The notes under the pieces: generated by a model
Told to the model about the DNA's origin: nothing
The model's database searches: none
Seen by the model: the letters and a program-made list of their open reading frames with translations, nothing else
In this document: one piece after another, positions 7,652 through 14,520 of the stretch
Layout: the number at the start of each line of letters is the position of its first letter
Position numbering within the stretch: the stretch's first letter is position 1
Source of the DNA: Dyadobacter sp. CY312
GTDB lineage: Bacteria; Bacteroidota; Bacteroidia; Cytophagales; Spirosomataceae
DNA: 64,000 nt
Assembly (NCBI RefSeq): GCF_021390535.1
Contig: NZ_JAJUXG010000012.1
Span: 62,001 to 126,000, forward strand
Reading direction: 5' to 3'
Translations under genes and position numbers: made by a program

Positions 7652-9412
7652 TTATTCAAGTCTTATATCGGCCACACAAGCTCCGGTTGGAACCATCGGG
7701 AATACGTTTTCTTCTTTTTCCACAAGAACTTCCAGTAGATAAGGTTTGTCGGAAGCCAGCATTTTATCAAGAGAATCGTTCAAATCTTCTCTTGCTCCGC
7801 AGGTATGTCCGTCTATTCCAAATCCTTTTGCAATGGTGATAAAATCAGGATTTTGAAGTTCTACGAAAGAATAGCGCTTTTGGTGGAAAAGCTGTTGCCA
7901 CTGGCGAACCATTCCTAAGAAATTGTTATTCAGAATAATAATTTTAACAGGAAGGCCGCTTTGCGCAATTGTTCCCAATTCCTGAATCGTCATTTGGAAA
8001 CAGCCGTCACCGATAATCGCGACAACTTCACGGTCGGGAGCTCCCACTTTTGCACCAAATGATGCAGGAAGCGCATAACCCATCGTTCCAAGTCCGCCCG
8101 AAGTGATGAAAGAATTCGGTTTTTTGAACTGATAGTAACGGGCTGTCATCATCTGGTGCTGACCAACATCCGCAACGATCACCGCCTCACCCTTGGTTTT
8201 ATCCGAAAGTGTACGAATCACTTCCGCCATTTTAATTTTTTCTGTTGTAGGCGCAAGTTCAGGCTGCGTTATTTTTTCATCCTCAATTTGTGCAAACTTA
8301 TCAAATTCAGCTCTCCATGCTTTGTGATCGTTTTCTTTCAAAAGAGGAATAAGCAACTCCAATGCCTTTTTTGCATCACCAACTACCGGTGCGTCCGCTT
8401 TAACGATCTTATCAATTTCAGCAGGGTCAATCTCAATATGAACCACTTTTGCCTGTTTGGCATAACGGCTTAAATCGCCGGTTACCCGGTCATCGAAGCG
8501 CATACCTACCGCAATAATCAGGTCACATTGATTGGTAAGTACATTTGTGCCGTAGTTCCCGTGCATTCCCAACCAGCCCACATAGTTAGGGTGGTCAACT
8601 GAAACAGAAGAAAGCCCAAGAAGCGTTGAAGCTGCTGGAATATCTGTTTTTTCAAGCAATTGAATCAGTTCTTGTTCTGCACCAGCAATTTGTACCCCAT
8701 GTCCAAAGAACAAAAATGGCTTTTTAGCTTCATTTATGAGTTTGGCAGCAGCTACAACCTGGTCTTCTTTCGGAGACAGTCTTGGATGATAACTGATCAG
8801 TTTCTCACATTTTTTGTGAACAAATGGTTTAGTCATCAATTTTTGCTGTGCATCCTTAGTAATATCGAGCAAAACAGGCCCCGGACGACCTGATTTAGCT
8901 ATATAAAATGCCTTGGCAATGATTTCAGGAATTTCATCTGCATTGGTGATCTGGTAATTCCATTTTGTAATCGGAATAGTAACACCCATCACATCTGTCT
9001 CCTGAAATGCATCCGTTCCAAGCAAGTGAGACGCAACTTGTCCAACAATACAAACCATTGGCGTTGAGTCAATTATTGCATCGGCAATTCCGGTAACGAG
9101 GTTCGTTGCACCCGGTCCGGATGTTACCAAACAGACACCAACTTGACCTGTGATACGCGCAAAACCTTCGGCAGCATGTGCAGCACCTTGTTCGTGACGA
9201 ACAAGGATGTGATTGACCTGCTCCTGATAATCATAAATCGCATCATAAACAGGCATGATTGCTCCGCCCGGATAGCCGAAAATGGTTTCTACACCTTCGG
9301 CAATCAGTGACTGAATGACTGCATGAGAACCGTTAATCAGTTCTGGAGTTGTAACCGGTGCCACTGGTTCAGCGATGTCGGCTACTTGTGTTTGGTTTTC
9401 ATTAAATTCCAT
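7652..9412 (-). CDS. ilvB: Acetolactate synthase large (catalytic) subunit IlvB
   Basis: IlvB condenses two pyruvates, or pyruvate with 2-oxobutanoate, using thiamine diphosphate, FAD and Mg2+. In the 586-residue protein the catalytic glutamate region is HEQGAAHAAEGFAR near residue 75, and the thiamine-diphosphate motif is IGDGCFQM...NN near residues 465-495. A short N-terminal extension of about 20 residues precedes the conserved core (INGSHAVIQSLIAEGVETIFG), so the start at 9412 could be slightly too far upstream. It follows ilvD by 79 bp. Confidence 0.96.
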   Translation of the reverse strand: MEFNENQTQVADIAEPVAPVTTPELINGSHAVIQSLIAEGVETIFGYPGGAIMPVYDAIYDYQEQVNHILVRHEQGAAHAAEGFARITGQVGVCLVTSGPGATNLVTGIADAIIDSTPMVCIVGQVASHLLGTDAFQETDVMGVTIPITKWNYQITNADEIPEIIAKAFYIAKSGRPGPVLLDITKDAQQKLMTKPFVHKKCEKLISYHPRLSPKEDQVVAAAKLINEAKKPFLFFGHGVQIAGAEQELIQLLEKTDIPAASTLLGLSSVSVDHPNYVGWLGMHGNYGTNVLTNQCDLIIAVGMRFDDRVTGDLSRYAKQAKVVHIEIDPAEIDKIVKADAPVVGDAKKALELLIPLLKENDHKAWRAEFDKFAQIEDEKITQPELAPTTEKIKMAEVIRTLSDKTKGEAVIVADVGQHQMMTARYYQFKKPNSFITSGGLGTMGYALPASFGAKVGAPDREVVAIIGDGCFQMTIQELGTIAQSGLPVKIIILNNNFLGMVRQWQQLFHQKRYSFVELQNPDFITIAKGFGIDGHTCGAREDLNDSLDKMLASDKPYLLEVLVEKEENVFPMVPTGACVADIRLE

Positions 9413-9491
9413 GACCTTTTCTATTTAGTCGGATGAATTTCAAGCTTTCTATATTGTAGACTATGTTTCCATAATCTTTAACTCTCTTCTT

Positions 9492-11180
9492 CTACGCTTC
9501 GTCAGTCACACATCCTTCACTGGCCGACTTCACCGTACGGATGTATCTTCCCAACATTCCTTTTGTGAACTTTGGCTCTGGTTGTACCCATGCTGCCTTT
9601 CTTGCTGCCATTTCTTCATCAGAGATATGAACAATCAGTTGGCGGGTATTTGCATCGATTGTGATACGGTCGCCGTCTTTCACAAGGGCAATCGGACCAC
9701 CGTCAAATGCTTCCGGCGTAATATGCCCTACTACAAATCCGTGTGTTCCTCCTGAGAAACGGCCATCTGTGATCAGTGCAATTTTGTCTCCAAGTCCGGC
9801 CCCCATTACCGCAGATGTAGGTTTTAACATTTCCGACATTCCCGGTCCGCCCTTTGGTCCTGCATTACGGATTACAACTACATGTCCTTCTTTGATCTCA
9901 CCTTGGGAAAGCATGGTAATAATTTCCGATTCGTGCTCACAAATTTTTGCTTCGCCGTCGAAAGTCAAACCCTCTTTACCTGTAATTTTTGCAACCGATC
10001 CTTGTGGCGCAAGGTTTCCGTACAATACCTGAATGTGGCCCGATGACTTTATCGGTGATTCAAGTGGGAAAATGATTTTTTGTGTTTCAAAGTTAAGATC
10101 AGGTGCTTCGGCAAGATCTTCCGCCAAAGTTCTTCCCGTTACGGTAAGACATTCACCGTGGATCAAACCTTTTGAATACAAATATTTCATTACAGCCGGC
10201 ACACCACCAATTTCCAAAATATCTTCCATGTAATATTTACCGCTTGGTTTCAAGTCAGCAATAAATGGAACGCGATTGGAAATTTCCTGGATATCGTCCA
10301 ATGTCAATGGTAGATCCGCTGCGCGGGCAATCGCCAAAAAGTGCAAAGCTGCGTTGGTAGAGCCACCCAATGCCATTACAACGGTAAGTGCATTTTCAAG
10401 AGATTCTTTGGTGATGATATCTCTTGGTGTAAGGTTCAATTCCAACAGACGTTTCATTGCAACGCCTATTTTTTTGCATTCCTCCTGCTTTCCTGCATGG
10501 GTTGCAGGATAACTGCTGCTGAAAGGAAGGCTCAATCCCATTGCTTCAATGGAAGCAGCCATGGTATTGGCAGTGTACATACCACCACAAGCGCCCTGGC
10601 CCGGAATCGCATTTTGAATTACACCTTTATAATCTTCGTCGGATATATTGTTTGCGAATTTTTTGCCGAGAGCTTCAAATGCAGAAACGATATCCAGTTT
10701 TTGTCCTTTGTAATGTCCTGAACGAATTGTTCCGCCATACACCATAATGGCAGGACGATCAAGGCGCGCCATGGCCATTATAGCACCAGGCATATTTTTA
10801 TCACAACCTACAACCGCTATTACACCATCGTACCATTGTGCAGCAACCACAGTTTCAATAGAATCAGCAATAATATCACGGCTTGGAAGTGAGTAGCGCA
10901 TGCCGTCATTTCCATTTGTCATACCATCGGATACACCAATGGTATTGAAAATAAGACCGATCATATCGTTGTTTGCCTGAACACCCTGTTTTACATAAAC
11001 AGAAAGTCCGTTCAGGTGCATATTACATGTATTTCCTTCGTAACCTGTACTGGCAATTCCGATTTGGGGTTTTTCCATATCGGCTTCTTTCAAGCCAATT
11101 CCGTACAACATCGCTTGCGCAGCCGGATTGGTTACTTCCTGAGTTAGGGTTTTTGAAAATCTGTTAAGTTCTGTCGCCAT
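9492..11180 (-). CDS. ilvD: Dihydroxy-acid dehydratase IlvD
   Basis: IlvD dehydrates dihydroxy acids to 2-oxo acids, the third shared step for isoleucine and valine. The 562-residue protein has the expected iron-sulfur cysteines in [17 protein letters not shown] and [14 protein letters not shown], and the C-terminal [15 protein letters not shown]. It is the first structural gene after the attenuator leader, with its ATG 16 nt beyond the terminator U-tract, so its expression should depend directly on readthrough. Confidence 0.96.
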   Translation of the reverse strand: MATELNRFSKTLTQEVTNPAAQAMLYGIGLKEADMEKPQIGIASTGYEGNTCNMHLNGLSVYVKQGVQANNDMIGLIFNTIGVSDGMTNGNDGMRYSLPSRDIIADSIETVVAAQWYDGVIAVVGCDKNMPGAIMAMARLDRPAIMVYGGTIRSGHYKGQKLDIVSAFEALGKKFANNISDEDYKGVIQNAIPGQGACGGMYTANTMAASIEAMGLSLPFSSSYPATHAGKQEECKKIGVAMKRLLELNLTPRDIITKESLENALTVVMALGGSTNAALHFLAIARAADLPLTLDDIQEISNRVPFIADLKPSGKYYMEDILEIGGVPAVMKYLYSKGLIHGECLTVTGRTLAEDLAEAPDLNFETQKIIFPLESPIKSSGHIQVLYGNLAPQGSVAKITGKEGLTFDGEAKICEHESEIITMLSQGEIKEGHVVVIRNAGPKGGPGMSEMLKPTSAVMGAGLGDKIALITDGRFSGGTHGFVVGHITPEAFDGGPIALVKDGDRITIDANTRQLIVHISDEEMAARKAAWVQPEPKFTKGMLGRYIRTVKSASEGCVTDEA

Positions 11181-11195
11181 TGGTGAATATGTTGT

Positions 11196-11230
11196 AAATA
11201 AAAAACCTCACTCATTTTGGTGAGCGAGGT
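11196..11230 (-). terminator. Attenuator terminator in front of ilvD (strands 3 and 4)
   Basis: On the minus strand ACCTCGCTCA pairs with TGAGTGAGGT (10 bp with one G-U) across a 6-nt loop, followed by an uninterrupted run of T. The left arm can instead pair with GTGAGTGAGG at 11255-11264, which overlaps the leader-peptide stop. The terminator and antiterminator are therefore mutually exclusive. Confidence 0.9.
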
Positions 11231-11254
11231 GTAAGATATCAGGTTGTATATCAT

Positions 11255-11284
11255 CCTCACTCACGCTCTTGGCGTGACTAGCAC
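11255..11284 (-). promoter_or_regulatory. Attenuator strands 1 and 2 (protector and antiterminator)
   Basis: TCACGC within the Val-Thr-Pro codons of the leader pairs with GCGTGA across CAAGA, forming the 1:2 hairpin. The 3' part, GTGAGTGAGG (11255-11264), is complementary to CCTCGCTCAC of the terminator with one wobble and would form the 2:3 antiterminator when a ribosome stalls on the Ile/Leu/Val codons. Confidence 0.8.
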
Positions 11285-11314
11285 TAGGACCGGAATGAGA
11301 ATAGCTTGTTTCAT
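11261..11314 (-). CDS. ilvL: ilv operon leader peptide
   Basis: A 17-codon frame reads MKQAILIPVLVLVTPRA and stops with TGA. Nine consecutive codons from the fifth position are Ile-Leu-Ile-Pro-Val-Leu-Val-Leu-Val, precisely the end products of the downstream genes. The stop codon overlaps the antiterminator strand, so a ribosome finishing the peptide would mask it and permit termination, while stalling for charged Ile, Leu or Val tRNA would favour readthrough into ilvD. The gene is too short for ordinary gene callers. The name is by analogy with enteric ilvL; homology is not implied. Confidence 0.9.
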   Translation of the reverse strand: MKQAILIPVLVLVTPRA

Positions 11315-11339
11315 GTATAAAAACGTAAATTTTAAGTCT

Positions 11340-11353
11340 AGCGAAATTTCGCT
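11340..11353. promoter_or_regulatory. Perfect 14-bp palindrome upstream of the ilv leader
   Basis: AGCGAAATTTCGCT is a perfect palindrome 26 bp upstream of the leader-peptide start, between the ilv and murQ transcription units. It could be an operator near the ilv promoter or a small hairpin in the 5' transcript; nothing here identifies a binding protein. Confidence 0.3.
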
Positions 11354-11482
11354 GATTTGTTAATTTCGTTACAAATTAGAAGTCAATCTTTTTATTTTCC
11401 AAATAATGGAGCAATTTTTTGAAAATATTCTTCGATAAATACCAAATTTACATTGGTAAAAGAATGGTATGAGGAAAACAAT

Positions 11483-11490
11483 TACTTTTG
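11483..11490 (+). promoter_or_regulatory. -7 box of the murQ promoter
   Basis: TACTTTTG matches the Bacteroidota -7 consensus TAnnTTTG. It lies 21 bp before the ATG at 11512, leaving a short leader. It overlaps a possible TTG start, which argues that translation begins at the later ATG. I see no well-spaced -33 TTG. Confidence 0.5.
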
Positions 11491-11511
11491 AAATCAAAAA
11501 TCGGCAATATT

Positions 11512-12315
11512 ATGCTTACCACAGAATCATCATCTCTTTATAATAATCTTGAACAAATGAGTGTTCAGGAAATCCTGAATTCGATCAATCGGGAGGATCA
11601 AACCGTGCCTGCGGCAGTGGCAAAATCGATCCCGCAAGTAGAAGCTTTGGTAGAACAGATCGTGCCCCGAATGAAAAACGGAGGAAGATTATTCTACATT
11701 GGAGCCGGTACCAGTGGCCGGTTGGGGGTGGTGGATGCTTCTGAATGTCCGCCTACTTTCGGAGTTCCTTTTGATCTTGTTGTAGGAATTATTGCAGGAG
11801 GTGATACCGCAATCCGGAAAGCGGTTGAAAATGCCGAGGACGACTGGAATCAGGCGTGGATAGATTTGGCTTCGTATGGGGTCAATGAGAATGATACCCT
11901 TATTGGTATTGCAGCTTCTGGGAGAACACCTTATGTAATAGGAGGGCTTAATGAAGCAAAAAAAGCAGGTTTGCTTACAGGTTGTGTCGTCTGTAACGAT
12001 GGTTCGGCAGTGGCAAAAGCAGCGGAATTTCCTGTTGAAGTAGTCGTGGGGCCTGAGTTTTTAACCGGAAGTACTCGTATGAAATCAGGAACGGCTCAGA
12101 AATTGGTATTGAATATGATTTCGACTTCGGTCATGATCCGTCTGGGAAAAGTGAAAGGCAACAAAATGGTAGACATGCAAATGACCAACGAAAAGCTGGT
12201 GAATCGAGCCATTCACATGATTATTGACGAATTGGGAGTATCGCCTGATGAAGCTGAATCTTTATTGGAAGAATATGGAAGTGTACGTGGAGCGATTGAG
12301 GCTGTTAAGAAATAA
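11512..12315 (+). CDS. murQ: N-acetylmuramic acid 6-phosphate etherase MurQ
   Basis: MurQ cleaves the lactyl ether of MurNAc-6-phosphate to GlcNAc-6-phosphate during cell-wall recycling. The protein of about 267 residues contains one SIS domain with the phosphosugar-binding IGAGTSGRLGVVDASECPP and the catalytic-region glutamate, a second loop IAASGRTPYV, and the family segment GSTRMKSGTAQKLVLNM. I choose the ATG at 11512 because the upstream TTG at 11488 lies inside the probable -7 box. It is transcribed away from the ilv operon, alone, and ends in a hairpin shared with the convergent NIPSNAP gene. Confidence 0.94.
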   Translation: MLTTESSSLYNNLEQMSVQEILNSINREDQTVPAAVAKSIPQVEALVEQIVPRMKNGGRLFYIGAGTSGRLGVVDASECPPTFGVPFDLVVGIIAGGDTAIRKAVENAEDDWNQAWIDLASYGVNENDTLIGIAASGRTPYVIGGLNEAKKAGLLTGCVVCNDGSAVAKAAEFPVEVVVGPEFLTGSTRMKSGTAQKLVLNMISTSVMIRLGKVKGNKMVDMQMTNEKLVNRAIHMIIDELGVSPDEAESLLEEYGSVRGAIEAVKK

Positions 12316-12334
12316 AATAGGTTACAATAAAAAA

Positions 12335-12366
12335 GGAGCAATCAGCCCATGTAAGTTGATTGCTCC
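12335..12366. terminator. Bidirectional terminator between murQ and the NIPSNAP gene
   Basis: A perfect 10-bp stem GGAGCAATCA/TGATTGCTCC has a 12-nt loop. On the minus strand it is followed by TTTTTT (complement of 12329-12334), so it best terminates the NIPSNAP gene; on the plus strand it can also stop murQ, but the T run there is weak. Confidence 0.8.
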
Positions 12367-12387
12367 CAATGTTTTCAGTCGAAAGTT

Positions 12388-13179
12388 TTAAATGTCCGAA
12401 TACTCTGTTGGATACAAAAATAGCTGCACATTTTTAGATACATTATTCTGATATTCAGGATTAACCTTCAATTTATTCCACTCAGCATCGTCGCTGAATG
12501 ATTTCCAGTGTGCATCACGATCTGCCTTATTTGCAAATGTTGTCATGTACATCAGGTTAGGCATCTTGCTTCCTGCAATTACTTCACCATAGAAAACAGC
12601 GTTAAATCCTAACCTTTCAAATAGCGGTATTTCTCCTCCCGCATTGAACATTTTTAGCTTATTCCGGTAAATTTTCTCCGTATGCCCTTCATAGCTGCGC
12701 AACTCGTATATGCGTTCACTTTTCGGACCGTCCAGTTTGGATTTTGCATGAACGGGCATTTGGTCAAATGCCTGTAAGATAATCGATTCGAATCTTGAAT
12801 AAGGTGGGTTTTTATACTCGGCATCAATGTAATCTCTCCCTGCTGCAAGGTATCCTGCGTCTTTATCAAGCTGTTTTGGTAAAGTATATAGTTGATCCAG
12901 TGATTTGAGAGGCGTTAATACATAAACCAGTTTTCCGGCCGCGGCAGTATCGGATTTTACTGGCTTAAAAACACCTACACTTTTTATACCCAAACGATGC
13001 AATGCAGGTATGTAGGCTTCTTTCAAATACTTTTCAACCCGTGATTCCTGATCAGCATTTTTTACCTGATATATTCTTATCTCGTAAAATTCTTTTTTGG
13101 GTGGAGCAGAGAAAGCATTGGAAGCGATTATCAGAAATGCCAAACTTAAAAGAATGGAGATTTTGGATGAATTAAACAT
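12388..13179 (-). CDS. Secreted protein with two NIPSNAP domains
   Basis: The 263-residue product begins with a signal peptide (hydrophobic ISILLSLAFLIIASNAFSA, cleavage about residue 24). Two NIPSNAP (dimeric alpha/beta barrel) repeats follow: one from YEIRIYQV near residue 32, the second from YELRSYEG near residue 163, each with the ladder of a strand, helix and GF/GV strand. Bacteroidota members are exported; their substrate is not known. It is convergent with murQ and stands alone. Confidence 0.85.
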   Translation of the reverse strand: MFNSSKISILLSLAFLIIASNAFSAPPKKEFYEIRIYQVKNADQESRVEKYLKEAYIPALHRLGIKSVGVFKPVKSDTAAAGKLVYVLTPLKSLDQLYTLPKQLDKDAGYLAAGRDYIDAEYKNPPYSRFESIILQAFDQMPVHAKSKLDGPKSERIYELRSYEGHTEKIYRNKLKMFNAGGEIPLFERLGFNAVFYGEVIAGSKMPNLMYMTTFANKADRDAHWKSFSDDAEWNKLKVNPEYQNNVSKNVQLFLYPTEYSDI

Positions 13180-13263
13180 GCGATAAGCTAATGGTTAGGT
13201 ATTAATATTAATACAGCAAAGACGGCCTTTTCTGTACTTTACCTTATCCAATATTTAAAAAAT

Positions 13264-14295
13264 TTAGAATTTTGGGCAGGATAATTGCTTTTTGCTGCTT
13301 TTTGATCTCTTTTGTTTTGGGGTGAGAGGCTCAAAAACGTATGAGAGCGATATTTCATGTGCGCCACCACTGCTTGCACCAAGGGTAGAGATCGTTACAT
13401 CGTAGCTGTACCCGATTGAAAATTTGTCCTGACGAAAACCCGCAAGGAAAACAAGTGATTCGTGGTTGTTTATGCCTTTTTCGTATTGCTTGAAGGGGAT
13501 TCCCCGGTACCATGCACCTAATACAAGGGGTTCGAGGGTTACGTATAAGCCTGCATCGAACTGATCATATTTGCCCTGTTTTTTATACATGATGGCAGGA
13601 GATATTGTTTTCTCCTTATCAATCTCATTTCCCAGATAAGTATAACCTGCAAACGGAATACGAAGACCCGCCTGAAAACTTGTTTTCATAGGAAGACGGG
13701 CAGTTTCGACTGAAGAAAATGCCTGATTCGGTCTGTTTAGATGATGTGCTGAAATTCCTGCCCAATACCAGTCGGAATATACCATTAAACCGGACCCAAA
13801 ATCAGCATAATTTACATTCGGACCACCCTGCGCATATGGATCCTGTGATCCACCAGGCTGCAACCCACCATTGTTATATTGATCACCAAAAGTAAGACCG
13901 AAATAATCGAGCGTTCTGGAAGCGAATCCTCCTTGAATACCAAGGCGTAGAGATGTGACGTCGTTTAGCTGGATTTGGTACGAATATTGTAACGCAATGT
14001 CTGTCGATTTTAGGTTTCCTAATCCCTGGCTATCCATTGTAACTAATACGCCCAGGCCACTGTTGTAGTTGGGAAGGAAGACATCCGCACCAAAGCTGGT
14101 TGTTACGAAATTAGCAGAAAGTGATGGCCACTGGTTGCGGTAATTGACTGTTGCACGAGGTGCAAGTGCGCCACCAGCAAGGGCAGGGTTAAGGTACAGC
14201 GGGTTAGCGTAAAACTGTGAAAATTGTGGATCCTGACTCCAACCTTTCTGGCAAAGAAGTGTCAATATCAGGAAAGAAAGTATATGCTTGGTCAT
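13264..14295 (-). CDS. PorP/SprF family type IX secretion outer-membrane protein
   Basis: The 343-residue protein has a signal peptide (ILSFLILTLLCQKGWSQ) followed directly by DPQFSQFYANPLYLNPALAGG, the signature start of the PorP/SprF family. The rest is a beta-barrel pattern of alternating hydrophobic strands, with a positively charged tail (KQKRSKSSKK). Members of the family anchor or assist specific type IX secreted adhesins and are often paired with a CHU_C-domain protein; here that partner is the divergent gene starting at 14521. Confidence 0.9.
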   Translation of the reverse strand: MTKHILSFLILTLLCQKGWSQDPQFSQFYANPLYLNPALAGGALAPRATVNYRNQWPSLSANFVTTSFGADVFLPNYNSGLGVLVTMDSQGLGNLKSTDIALQYSYQIQLNDVTSLRLGIQGGFASRTLDYFGLTFGDQYNNGGLQPGGSQDPYAQGGPNVNYADFGSGLMVYSDWYWAGISAHHLNRPNQAFSSVETARLPMKTSFQAGLRIPFAGYTYLGNEIDKEKTISPAIMYKKQGKYDQFDAGLYVTLEPLVLGAWYRGIPFKQYEKGINNHESLVFLAGFRQDKFSIGYSYDVTISTLGASSGGAHEISLSYVFEPLTPKQKRSKSSKKQLSCPKF

Positions 14296-14520
14296 AAATG
14301 GTATACATTAACTGGCTTTTCAGAACATGAACGAAAAACCAGCAAAAAAAATACAAATATATTTCCACGAAAAGTGGTCAAATTGCGTATTAATATTCAA
14401 ATTAGAATGCTTTTTATGACATTACCGCACAAAATTTTAACATTTTATTTTCGTTAGAACAATCAGGTAATGAGAATATCTAAAATGAATGGTTGGGGGC
14501 GATTGATCTAGTAACGAAAC

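Noticed and set aside
11488..11511. TTG start giving MurQ an extra eight residues
   Set aside because: The TTG lies inside TACTTTTG, the likely -7 box; the ATG at 11512 matches the family start better.
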